DNA from: Coriobacteriales bacterium
GTDB lineage: Bacteria; Actinomycetota; Coriobacteriia; Coriobacteriales; UBA8131
Assembly: GCA_031279835.1 (NCBI GenBank)
Contig: JAITHV010000122.1
Span: 1 to 33,871 of the forward strand
Length of the DNA: 33,871 bases
Direction of reading: 5' to 3'
Shown: piece after piece, positions 26,129 to 33,871 of the stretch
Numbering within the stretch: position 1 is the first letter of the stretch
Layout: every line of letters begins with the position of its first letter
The notes under the pieces: generated by a model
Told to the model about the DNA's origin: nothing
The model's database searches: none
What the model saw: the letters and a program-made list of their open reading frames with translations, nothing else
Made by a program: the position numbers and the translations under genes

Positions 26129-27307
26129 ATGCAAGACTACGAGGTCACGGTAGGGCTGGACGTCGGCAAGTCGTTCCACCACATGTACGCCCTGGACAAG
26201 AGCGGCGCCGTCGTCGCGAACCGCAGGGTCGCCCAGCACGAGCAGGAGCTGGCCGAGGCGTTCGCGGCCCTGCAGGGCTGCGGCAGCGTGCTGGTCGTCG
26301 TGGACCAGCCGAACAACATAGGGGCATTGCCCATAGCCGTCGCCAGGAGGGCCGGGTGCGACGTGGCCTACCTCCCTGGGCTCGCCATGCGCCGCGCGGC
26401 CGGCATCCTTCCCGGCGACGCCAAGACGGACGAGCGCGACGCCTTCGTCATCTGCATGACCGCGAGGTCCATGCCGCAAAGCCTCAGGGCGCTGCCGGCG
26501 GAGAGCGAGCTCAGGGCCGGCCTTTTGGCCCTGAGCTCCTACGACGAGGACTGCCGCTGCGACCTCACTCGCGAGGTCAACCGCCTCAGGGCCCACTTGG
26601 TCGAGTGCTGCCCGCCTTTCGAGAGGGCGCTCGGCGAAGGCGCGCCCGGCCCCTTCGTCTTGAGGATGCTGGAGAAGTACGGAGGGCCGTGGGGCATGCG
26701 CAAGGCCGGGAAGGCGGCCGTCAGGCGCTGGGCGGCCAAGGAGAAGCGGGTGCCGGCCAAGGCCTTCGAGCGCCTGCTGGACGCGGCCTGGGAGATGGCC
26801 TGCGCCCCTGACGGCGCCGCCCTGCGAGAGCAGTTCGCGATACCCGCCTGCGCGGCGCGCATAGCCGAGCTGGCGAGGGCGCGCAAGGCCGCCGAGGCCG
26901 AGATCAGGTCCCTGCTCGCCGGCGACCCGTCGTTCATCGTGCTCACGTCCCTGACCGGCGTCGGCGTGAAGACGGCCGCGGCGCTCGTCGTCCATGTCGA
27001 CATCGCGCGCTTCCCCGACGTCGACCACCTAGCGTCCTACGCCGGCATCGCGCCGAGGACGCGCCAGTCGGGCACCTCTGTCAAGGGAGAGTCCGCGCCG
27101 CGGGCGGGCAACAAGGCCCTGAAAAGCGCCTTGTTCCTCTCCGCGTTCGCCTCGCTTCGGGCCGACCCGCTGTCCCGCGAGTACTACGACCGCAAGCGCG
27201 CCGAGGGCAAGAAGCACAACGCGGCCCTCATATGCCTGGCGCGCCGGAGGCTGAAGGTCATGTACGCCATGATGCGCGACCTCAAGCCGTACCGCGCCGC
27301 CGCCTGA
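26129..27307 (+). CDS. IS110-family transposase
   Basis: N-terminal DEDD-type pattern VGLDVGKSFHHMYALD ... VVVDQPNNIGALPIAVARRAGCDVAYLPGLAMRRAAGILPGDAKTDERDAFVI; C-terminal transposase_20 pattern LTSLTGVGVKTAAALVVHVDIARFPDVDHLASYAGIAPRTRQSG. Confidence 0.93.
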   Translation: MQDYEVTVGLDVGKSFHHMYALDKSGAVVANRRVAQHEQELAEAFAALQGCGSVLVVVDQPNNIGALPIAVARRAGCDVAYLPGLAMRRAAGILPGDAKTDERDAFVICMTARSMPQSLRALPAESELRAGLLALSSYDEDCRCDLTREVNRLRAHLVECCPPFERALGEGAPGPFVLRMLEKYGGPWGMRKAGKAAVRRWAAKEKRVPAKAFERLLDAAWEMACAPDGAALREQFAIPACAARIAELARARKAAEAEIRSLLAGDPSFIVLTSLTGVGVKTAAALVVHVDIARFPDVDHLASYAGIAPRTRQSGTSVKGESAPRAGNKALKSALFLSAFASLRADPLSREYYDRKRAEGKKHNAALICLARRRLKVMYAMMRDLKPYRAAA

Positions 27308-27317
27308 GACAGACGAA

Positions 27318-27374
27318 GGCGCAGCAAGGCAGGAGGCTTGATCGAGGGCCCGCCTTGCTGCGCCCCCGATCAAG
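27318..27374. repeat. Interleaved inverted repeats just 3' of IS110 transposase
   Basis: GGCGCAGCAAGGC (27318-27330) / GCCTTGCTGCGCC (27352-27364); CTTGATCG (27337-27344) / CGATCAAG (27367-27374). Confidence 0.85.
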
Positions 27375-27685
27375 GGAGAGCGGCAGGCCGGGGCTTCAAG
27401 GCGCTGCGCCGTCGCGCCTGGCCCTGCGGCCGGCACAAGGCAGGGCGCACTCGCCCTTCGCTGCGTTCTTGTCTCAAACGCCTGAGCCGCGCGGGCCGCA
27501 GCGATTCGCCCTTCGAATCGCGCGCGCGGGTCGAGCGGCGGCCTTCACAGCGGCGAGGGCGCTGCAAGGCGGCGCGGCTCAGCGCCTGCCTGTGAGAAAC
27601 CACGCCCTGGTTTGACACAGGCCGCCGGCAGCGCGTGCGCCCGCGTCTGCCCCTGCTGCGTCGCGCCAGCACTTGCAGCCAGTCG

Positions 27686-28285
27686 TCAAGCCAAGTTGGC
27701 GTACGGATGCTCTTGCATCACGTACTCAGTAGGCTTACCTGTTCGATCCTCTTCAGCCGCGTACACCTTGGCGGCTAAGAACAGCAAATACGTACCCCCT
27801 TCCTCCATCATGACGTAACCGCTGGCATACATTCCTGACGGCATCGCGTACTGTGATGTGGGCGAGTCTTTCACGATGCGCGCAGGCTCAAACACGGGCA
27901 GTATTTGTCCAACCGCGATGCCATCGCCCTGGTACACCCTCACCACGCGCATATCTGAGAGGAAGGACTGGTACTGATACCTGCGATCACCCTCAAACAC
28001 GCACGAAACAATTACGGGACTCCGCGCGATGACGTCTGCGGGGCCCGCATGCAAGTCAAGTGTCCGATCGGGCTCGGGCACCATGTCCTGGTCAAGCGAA
28101 AAGGCAGGCATGGCTCGATACGGCATATCCAGCAAACGGTCCATGTCTGCGTTGATGTCAGTGAAGCTTAAACGAGTATATATGCCTACAACAACACAAA
28201 CGACCACAAGTCCAGCCCATACGCTTCCCCACACAAAGCGAGCCCGTGACGTGATTACGGGCAACCATCTCATGTCATCTCTCAT
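27686..28285 (-). CDS. Hypothetical membrane-anchored extracytoplasmic protein adjacent to ABC ATPase remnant
   Basis: 199 aa, N-terminal TM (VWAGLVVVCVVVGIYTRL); start overlaps the 3' end of the ABC ATPase fragment. Confidence 0.6.
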   Translation of the reverse strand: MRDDMRWLPVITSRARFVWGSVWAGLVVVCVVVGIYTRLSFTDINADMDRLLDMPYRAMPAFSLDQDMVPEPDRTLDLHAGPADVIARSPVIVSCVFEGDRRYQYQSFLSDMRVVRVYQGDGIAVGQILPVFEPARIVKDSPTSQYAMPSGMYASGYVMMEEGGTYLLFLAAKVYAAEEDRTGKPTEYVMQEHPYANLA

Positions 28286-28592
28286 GGATCCTGCCTTCGA
28301 TCATCTCGAAGCGTCTGCTGCACAGCGTAGCAATCTCATCGTCATGATGGGAGGCGATCAGTATGGTCGCGCCCCTTTGCTGTTCCTCGCGAATAACACC
28401 ATATACCAACTCTAGCCCGCTCGCGTCGAGGGCGTTGGTGGGCTCGTCGAGGACGATCAGCTCGGGTCGCTCCATTATCGCCTGCGCGATACCCAGTCGC
28501 TGCTTCATGCCGAGGCTGCATTTTCTGTAGGTTCGCCGGTCATCGCTGTCAAGTCCTCGTCGTACCTCAGGAAAAACGCCCGCGAAACGAGT
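28275..28592 (-). pseudogene. Truncated ABC transporter ATP-binding protein (C-terminal part only)
   Basis: CSLGMKQRLGIAQAIMERPELIVLDEPTNALDASG (signature + Walker B) but no Walker A; frame continues upstream of the ORF-track start until interrupted at the neighbouring IS end. Confidence 0.8.
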
Positions 28593-28598
28593 CGCTTA

Positions 28599-29992
28599 CC
28601 TCACATGCCAATGCCCGCAAACGGAAAACCGTTTGGGGCCGAGCGTGAACAAGGGTAACCTTGGCATGTGACTGCATTCACGGAGCGGAGGGTTACCCTT
28701 GGGAGACAGGATATCACTCATGGCACGCAAGGAGCTTACGAAGTCGAAGGCGCAGGAGTACTCGAGGGCCGGCAAGAAACGGAAGGGGCAGATGCTCGAC
28801 GCCCTGTGCGAAGACACCGGCTGGAGCCGCGACAACGCCCGCAGGAAGCTCAAGAGGGCGCTCGGCGCGAGGGGCGCGGGCGCAGGGGCGCCAAAGGCGA
28901 GGGGCCCCTGAAGCACGGTGCCAGGGCCAGGGCGGTCCTGACCAACGCGTAGGCGCTGTCCGACTGCGCGTGCGGCCAGTACCTGGCGGTGCAGATGAGG
29001 GACGGCATGCTGGAGCGGCTCCTGGCCAACAGGGAGCTCAGGGACGGCCTGATGAACAAGGGCGCCGCCGCCGTCTTGGCCGACGACGCGGCCATCGAGG
29101 AGCTGCGTGCGATGTCAGCGGCGGCGATCGACCGCTACCTGAGGGGGGCGCGCAAGGGCCTCGAGCCGCTGGCCAAGTCTGCCACCAGGCGCTCGAGCTG
29201 CGCGCTGCGAAACGAGATCCCGTTCGGCACGTCCCACGCGCCCGTCGACAGGCCCGGCCACCTGTCGATCGACACCGTGGCGCACTGCGGCTCGACCCTC
29301 AAGGGCGACTGCCTCTGGACGCTGAACTCCATGGACGTGCTAACAGGCTGGACCGAGACGGTGACGGTGCGGAACAAGACGGCGCGGTGGGTCCGGCATG
29401 GCCACGAGGAGATACTGCCGGCCATTCCCTTCAAGGTGCTCGCCGCCAACTACGACGGCGGCTCCGAGTTCATAAACGCGGAGACGGCGGGCTTCTCCAA
29501 GCTCATGCACTACCAGATGACCCGCTCGCGGCCGTACCGGTCGAACGACAACGCGCACGTGGAGCAGCGAAACGGCGACGCGGTTCGCCGCTACGACTTC
29601 CGTTACCGCTACGAGGACGCCGAGGCGACGGGCGTGCTGAACAGGCTGTGGTACTGGGCGAGCCTGCGCAAGAACTACCTCGTCCCCTGGAGGAAGTGCG
29701 TCGGCCACACCAAGACCAGGAGCGGGCGGACCCGCGGCGCCTGCGACAGCCCGAAGACGCCCTGCCAGAGGGCGTTGGAGTCCGGTCACGTGAGCGCCGA
29801 AAAGAAGGCGGAGGCAGAAAAGACGCTCAAAGGTCTGAACGACGCCCATGTGACCAGAAAGATCAACGAGCTTCAGCACGCGCTGTTAGGGATACTGAGC
29901 GACAAAGCTATGCTAGAGTTCGTAGACGAGGCAGTAAGGGCGGTGACAGCCGCATGACATCGGGCCCATTTCGCGGGCATAATTAAATGAGG
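28599..29992 (+). mobile_element. Insertion sequence with terminal inverted repeats (CCTCA-N9-ATGCCCGC class ends), transposase disrupted
   Basis: Left end CCTCACATGCCAATGCCCGCAAA; right end reverse complement CCTCATTTAATTATGCCCGCGAAA; flanking TA on both sides. An extra end-like copy at 28563-28587 makes the true left boundary uncertain. Confidence 0.75.
28699..29957 (+). pseudogene. DDE (rve-type) transposase, frameshifted and with in-frame amber stop
   Basis: 28699..28911 N-terminal HTH-like part (MARKELTKSKAQEYSRAGKKRKGQMLDALCEDTGWSRDNARRKLKR) in one frame; 28989..29957 integrase core (HLSIDTVAHCGSTLKGDCLWTLNSMDVLTGWTE ... AANYDGGSEF ... HVEQRNGDAVRRYDFRYRYED) in another; TAG at 28950-28952. 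Confidence 0.8.
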
Positions 29993-30085
29993 TACTATGC
30001 TATAGTATCTAATCATTAATCTTCTATATATATATAGATTTTATATATCACTAGTTCTATATCATGTTTATATATCGAAAAGAGG
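29979..30085. other. AT-rich island with imperfect direct repeats and palindromes
   Basis: Sequence tactatgctatagta, ctatatatatatag; imperfect repeat TTCTATATatatataGATTTTATATATC / TTCTATATcatGTTTATATATC. Confidence 0.8.
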
Positions 30086-30249
30086 GTGCGAGAGATATCC
30101 TGGCTGAACCAAGCTGATACTGGGAGCGATGCTAGGTGTTAGAGGGCATGCCCAAGAAAGGCCCATGCCCACCCCGAACGAGCATGCTGGCCAGACCAGG
30201 CAACACCCGCACAAGCCTCAACGCCGGCCTCATGGACACCATGCATACG

Positions 30250-31041
30250 TCAATGAAAAAGGGCGTCAAGAGAGTCGATGCCGAGCAAGGTGCCGAGCAC
30301 CAACTCGCGCACGCCTCCCAGCAGGGCTATCTCGAAAAGCCCCATCGCCGCCGCTAGGCCAATCGCGCGCGCCCAGCGCGACACGGCCACGACGCGCACA
30401 ACGCCGCCGCCGCCGCCGCTGTTGCCGCTGCCGCTGTTGCCGCTGCCCACGAGTCCGGCCTGACACTGCAGCCGGGGGTCGAGGCGGCGCGTGAGGCCGA
30501 GCACCAGCAGGTTGACGCCAAGAATGATAGCAATAAAGGCAGCAAGCGCCGCCAGCGGCCCGACGACGCCGAGATAGGGGTAGCCCAGATAGAACGCTGC
30601 TGCGGCCAAGGCCACTGCGGCCCACACGGCGAGGGCCTCGCGCGGCCGCGCCAAAACGCGGGCCGTGTCGTCAAAGCTGCTGACCAGCTCGATGACCGCA
30701 CAGGAGGCAAACACGCCGATAGCGCTGCCGGCACCGATGCCGGTGGCGTAGCGGATGAGGTTGTCCGTCTCTCTCAACCCAACATACGAGGTGACGCCAT
30801 CTACTATGAGCGACATGCCGAGCGCGACGGTGGCCAAGACGACAGGCAGAGGCGGAAGGGCAGACGGGCGAAAGGGGCGTCGGCGGTAGAGCAACAAGAT
30901 GGCGAGCACGGTGAAGACGAGCCCAAGGTAGATCCCTGTGTCGCGCGCGCAGGCTGAGAAGTACAGTCCGTCAACCTCGAAGGTTCGCGAGGTGAGCTGG
31001 TGGCAAAACCCGTGCCCGAAGAAGTAGAGGAGCTCTTGCAT
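30250..31041 (-). CDS. DUF2085-like multi-pass membrane protein
   Basis: FFGHGFCHQLTSRTFEVDGLYFSACARDTGIYLGLVF matches the CHQ...CAR.TGIYLG pattern; several TM helices. Confidence 0.75.
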   Translation of the reverse strand: MQELLYFFGHGFCHQLTSRTFEVDGLYFSACARDTGIYLGLVFTVLAILLLYRRRPFRPSALPPLPVVLATVALGMSLIVDGVTSYVGLRETDNLIRYATGIGAGSAIGVFASCAVIELVSSFDDTARVLARPREALAVWAAVALAAAAFYLGYPYLGVVGPLAALAAFIAIILGVNLLVLGLTRRLDPRLQCQAGLVGSGNSGSGNSGGGGGVVRVVAVSRWARAIGLAAAMGLFEIALLGGVRELVLGTLLGIDSLDALFH

Positions 31042-31043
31042 CG

Positions 31044-31151
31044 TCAGGCGCCTACGTCATGCGCTGACGACACCGTGCGGGCGGGCTTTGGCTCGGGCTT
31101 TGGCTCGGGCTTTGGCTTGGGCTTTGGCTTGGGCTTGGGCGCCAGGGGCAT
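31044..31151 (-). CDS. Small KP/EP-repeat protein (35 aa), candidate
   Basis: Read by hand: MPLAPKPKPKPKPKPEPKPEPKPARTVSSAHDVGA; ATG overlaps upstream stop (TGATG) and stop lies 2 nt before the next gene's ATG. Confidence 0.45.
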   Translation of the reverse strand: MPLAPKPKPKPKPKPEPKPEPKPARTVSSAHDVGA

Positions 31152-31606
31152 CAAAAGCCGCCTGTATCCGCTGCCTCAATGCCTGTGTCGAGCGGCGGCA
31201 GGCCGAGCTCCCGCAAGAACTGATAGAGCCGCAGGTTGTCGTAACCGTGGTTGATGGCGAATATTACCGCCGCGTCGCGCTTGATGAGCGGGTGGAGCGC
31301 ACCAGAAGAGGTGATCGCGAGCATGCGCTGCGTGGTGCGCAGGTCTAAATGCATGGCGATTGCCACCGAGAGGTAGTAGTCGCGCCCGCCTACCCTCGTG
31401 CCGTCGAGCAACTGGTAGCCGTACGTGCGCGCGATGTTCGCGTTGCGGATGACGGTGCTTCTCTGATGCCCCGTGGCGAGGAACAGCTCGTTGAAGAAGT
31501 CGCGGATGTCGGGGTCGAGAAAGCTCTCCCAGCCGCCCTGCGGGAAGCTGTCGCCCTTCAACTTGTTCATCATCACCTGGGAGTCGAGCTCATGGCCAGA
31601 CGTCAT
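31151..31606 (-). CDS. Small HTH/XRE-like regulatory protein
   Basis: MTSGHELDSQVMMNKL ... STVIRNANIARTYGYQLLDGTRVGGRDYYLSVAIAMHLDLRTTQRMLAITSSGALHPLIKRDAAVIFAI; SD AGGAGG upstream of 31606; ORF track start 31702 considered too long. Confidence 0.65.
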   Translation of the reverse strand: MTSGHELDSQVMMNKLKGDSFPQGGWESFLDPDIRDFFNELFLATGHQRSTVIRNANIARTYGYQLLDGTRVGGRDYYLSVAIAMHLDLRTTQRMLAITSSGALHPLIKRDAAVIFAINHGYDNLRLYQFLRELGLPPLDTGIEAADTGGF

Positions 31607-31667
31607 GGTTCCTCCTTTGTGCACCGTAACCGAGAGTGTAGCACAGCGAGCACGGCGAGGCCGTGAC

Positions 31668-31700
31668 GAGGGACGCGCGAGGGACGCGCGAGGGACGCGC
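31668..31700. repeat. Three exact 11-bp tandem units GAGGGACGCGC
   Basis: 31668-31678, 31679-31689, 31690-31700. Confidence 0.97.
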
Positions 31701-31944
31701 AAGCAAAAACCGCATGAAATACTACTGTCAGGGGCATGTCAGGGAGTCGTCGTGAGGCAGCGTCGCTCCGTCAACGCCGATGACACAGTTCTCACTTTTG
31801 AACAACAGAGCGCTAAACACCCGCAATTGTCACATGCTTCCTTATCACAGGATCCTATCATTCTCGCCGCATGGCAGGCGCTGATGCGTCTGACCGGACA
31901 TCTCCCCCACTGTCTGGCGCATAGTGCCAGGAAAGGAGCCCGCT

Positions 31945-32571
31945 ATGAAACAGTCCCGGACCGCCCCCAAGATCAAGAAGGTGCTCTGTTGTGTCGTCGC
32001 CTGCGTGTTTGCCCTCGCGTTGACCGTCGGGCTGACCGCCTGCAACGGCAAGCAGACGGCACAGGGCAACACGAAGCAGGCCAGCCAGCAAAAGGACGCG
32101 AACAAGACAAAAGGCAAGGACTCCTCTTCCAAGGCCGCCGCCAAGGCAAGCGTCTCCACCGGCAAGGCAGCACCCGACTTCTCCTTCACTGCGTCCGACG
32201 GCAAGTCCGGCAAGCTGTCTGACCTCAAGGGCAGCCCCGTGCTGGTCAGTTTCTGGAAATCCTCTTGCAAGCCATGCGCCAAGGATCTCGCCGGACTTGC
32301 GCGCCTCAAGAAGGAGAACCCGAGCCTCGTCGTGCTGGGTGTCAATGTCGGCGACGATGAGAAGGCCTTCAACGACTTCGTGAGCAAGCAGGACAAGAAC
32401 ATCACGTGGGTGCTTGACAAGAACGCCGACATAGCAGGCAAGTACCCATCCGACGGCCTCCCCTACTCGGTGCTAGTGGGCAAGGACGGCAAGGTCGCCC
32501 AGACCTTCAAGGGAGCCGGTGCCGACCCCTTCAAGACGTTCCAGGCCGCGTACCAGAAGGCGGTCAAGTAA
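31945..32571 (+). CDS. TlpA/ResA-like thioredoxin-fold lipoprotein
   Basis: Lipobox VGLTAC; APDFSFTASDGKSGKLSDLKGSPVLVSFWKSSCKPCAKDLAGLARL (CxxC); start at MKQSRT preferred over 31924. Confidence 0.88.
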   Translation: MKQSRTAPKIKKVLCCVVACVFALALTVGLTACNGKQTAQGNTKQASQQKDANKTKGKDSSSKAAAKASVSTGKAAPDFSFTASDGKSGKLSDLKGSPVLVSFWKSSCKPCAKDLAGLARLKKENPSLVVLGVNVGDDEKAFNDFVSKQDKNITWVLDKNADIAGKYPSDGLPYSVLVGKDGKVAQTFKGAGADPFKTFQAAYQKAVK

Positions 32572-32609
32572 TCGTCACCTGCATTCGGGCACACCTGCCT
32601 CGCTTCGGG

Positions 32610-32690
32610 TGACTCGACGTCCCGGTCGTCGCACAGTGACTCGACGTCCCGGCCGTCGCACAGTGACTCGACGGCCGGGACGTCTCACCC
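32610..32690. repeat. 27-bp tandem repeat (two near-identical units) plus inverted third unit forming a 16-bp hairpin
   Basis: tgactcgacgtcccggtcgtcgcacag (32610-32636), tgactcgacgtcccggccgtcgcacag (32637-32663); perfect stem 32643-32658 / 32669-32684. Confidence 0.95.
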
Positions 32691-32871
32691 GGGGTCGCAG
32701 CATGTCGCTGGGCCTGTAGCTGGGGACGGCCAGTAGACTTGACTGTCTGCGACGCGCAGACCAGCATGCGCCGTGCTATGCCTAGAATGAGAATGCAAGT
32801 CTGTAGCGGCATCTGATATGCTTGTGGCGTATTCGACAGGTCACGGCATCTCAGGGGATGAAGGAGCGCCC

Positions 32872-33871
32872 ATGGACGATGTTGCGGCATTCCTCAGCTC
32901 GTATAAGCACACACTAGTCAAACAGGTCGCTGAGGGCGTGTTTCCGCCTGAGTACCTCGAGGCCTACGAGTTCGAGAGCTGCCTCAAGCATCATGGCGGC
33001 AAGGAAGTCTACCTGGTGCGCGACCGTCGCACGCAGGGACACGCCATCTTGCGCGTCACTGACGGCACCAAGGGCGCGGGCGCTGAGCGTGCCGACGCAG
33101 AGTACGCCATTCTCTCAAAGCTTGACCATCCCGGGATCCCAAAGGTTTATGGCGCTACTTCACTCGGCAGCCGTTCCTTTTTGGTGCGCGAGTACTTCGA
33201 CGGCGAGCCCCTTGACGTGATCGCTTCCCATAGCGCGCTTTCTACGGCGGCCATTTACGACATCGCTCAGTGGCTATGTGTCATACTCAGCTATCTTCAT
33301 GCGAAGACCCCGCCGGTGATCCACCGCGACATCAAGCCGCAAAACATCATCATATGCCCTGACGGCTCGGTTGGGCTGACAGACTTTGGCATCGCCCGAA
33401 CATACCGTCCTGAGGCCACCTCCGACACCGAGTACGCCGGCACCCTGCCCTACGCCCCGCCCGAGCAATTCGGGTACGCGCAGTCCACGCCGCTTACCGA
33501 CATATACGCGCTCGGAATCGTGCTCGTCTACCTCGCCACCGGCTCGCCGCTTCGCCAAGACCTGCCCGGACGCATCAAGGACGGACAGCTTCGCCTGCTC
33601 ATTGAGAAGTGCATCGCCTTTGACCCTGCCGACCGTTTTCAGGACGCTGGCCAGGTGCTCAGGCGCATCAAGTTCATCAAGCGCGTCAGGCATATAAGGA
33701 GCGTCCGCTCCCGCAGCCGGCGCCTGGTGCTGCGCATAGCTACCGGCGCCCTCGTGGCAGCCGTCGTCGTGAGCGGCGGCACCCTGTTTGCTGCAAACGG
33801 CGGCTTTGAGGCCTTGGGGCGGGCGGTCAGCGGCGCGGGGGCAGAGACTGGCGGGGCGGGCGGGGCGGGCG
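32872..33871 (+). CDS. Ser/Thr protein kinase (partial, runs off the window)
   Basis: Translated by hand from ATG 32872: LDHPGIPKVYG ... VIHRDIKPQNIIICPDGSVGLTDFGIAR ... GTLPYAPPEQFGYAQSTPLTDIYALGIVLVYLATG; not in the ORF track because there is no stop in the window. Confidence 0.92.
   Translation, partial: MDDVAAFLSSYKHTLVKQVAEGVFPPEYLEAYEFESCLKHHGGKEVYLVRDRRTQGHAILRVTDGTKGAGAERADAEYAILSKLDHPGIPKVYGATSLGSRSFLVREYFDGEPLDVIASHSALSTAAIYDIAQWLCVILSYLHAKTPPVIHRDIKPQNIIICPDGSVGLTDFGIARTYRPEATSDTEYAGTLPYAPPEQFGYAQSTPLTDIYALGIVLVYLATGSPLRQDLPGRIKDGQLRLLIEKCIAFDPADRFQDAGQVLRRIKFIKRVRHIRSVRSRSRRLVLRIATGALVAAVVVSGGTLFAANGGFEALGRAVSGAGAETGGAGGAG

Noticed and set aside
26051-27028. 325-aa minus-strand ORF opposite the IS110 transposase
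   Set aside because: Antisense to a well-supported transposase; no motif of its own.
28661-29986. 441-aa plus-strand ORF across the second IS
   Set aside because: Wrong frame: transposase motifs lie in the other two plus frames; this frame is arginine/glycine-rich noise.
31000-31254. Plus-strand GFGSGFGLGFG-repeat ORF
   Set aside because: Same DNA reads on the minus strand as a KP repeat ORF fitted exactly between neighbouring genes; plus-strand ORF overlaps two minus-strand genes.
32610-32690. CRISPR-like array
   Set aside because: Units are directly adjacent with no spacers and only about three copies.

Overview
High-GC window, probably from an actinobacterium (Coriobacteriia-like by gene content; this is an inference). 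Left to right it contains: a minus-strand type IV pilus / type II secretion-like cluster (PilT ATPase, four small pilin-like membrane proteins, PilC/GspF); a transglutaminase-like lipoprotein; a 1795-aa hybrid histidine-kinase-like protein whose catalytic boxes look degenerate; pncB; a RicT/PSP1 protein with a long basic low-complexity tail; holB; and a single ORF that appears to fuse class-I fumarase alpha + beta modules to thymidylate kinase through a poly-Ala linker. These are followed by a divergent TetR / PNPOx-like pair, disA, clpC, lysS, greA and tatA. Next comes a mobile-element scrapyard (25.4-30.1 kb): an IS110-family transposase with a candidate bridge-RNA region, an ABC transporter remnant, a second IS with recognisable terminal inverted repeats but a broken transposase, and an AT-rich patch. 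The window ends with a DUF2085-like membrane protein, a small KP-repeat ORF, an HTH-like protein, a TlpA-like thioredoxin lipoprotein, and a Ser/Thr kinase running off the right end that is absent from the ORF track. Strongest candidates for novelty: the fumarase-TMK fusion, the degenerate giant hybrid kinase, the KP-repeat small ORF and the IS110 flanking RNA structures. All homology calls come from reading motifs; no database search was run.
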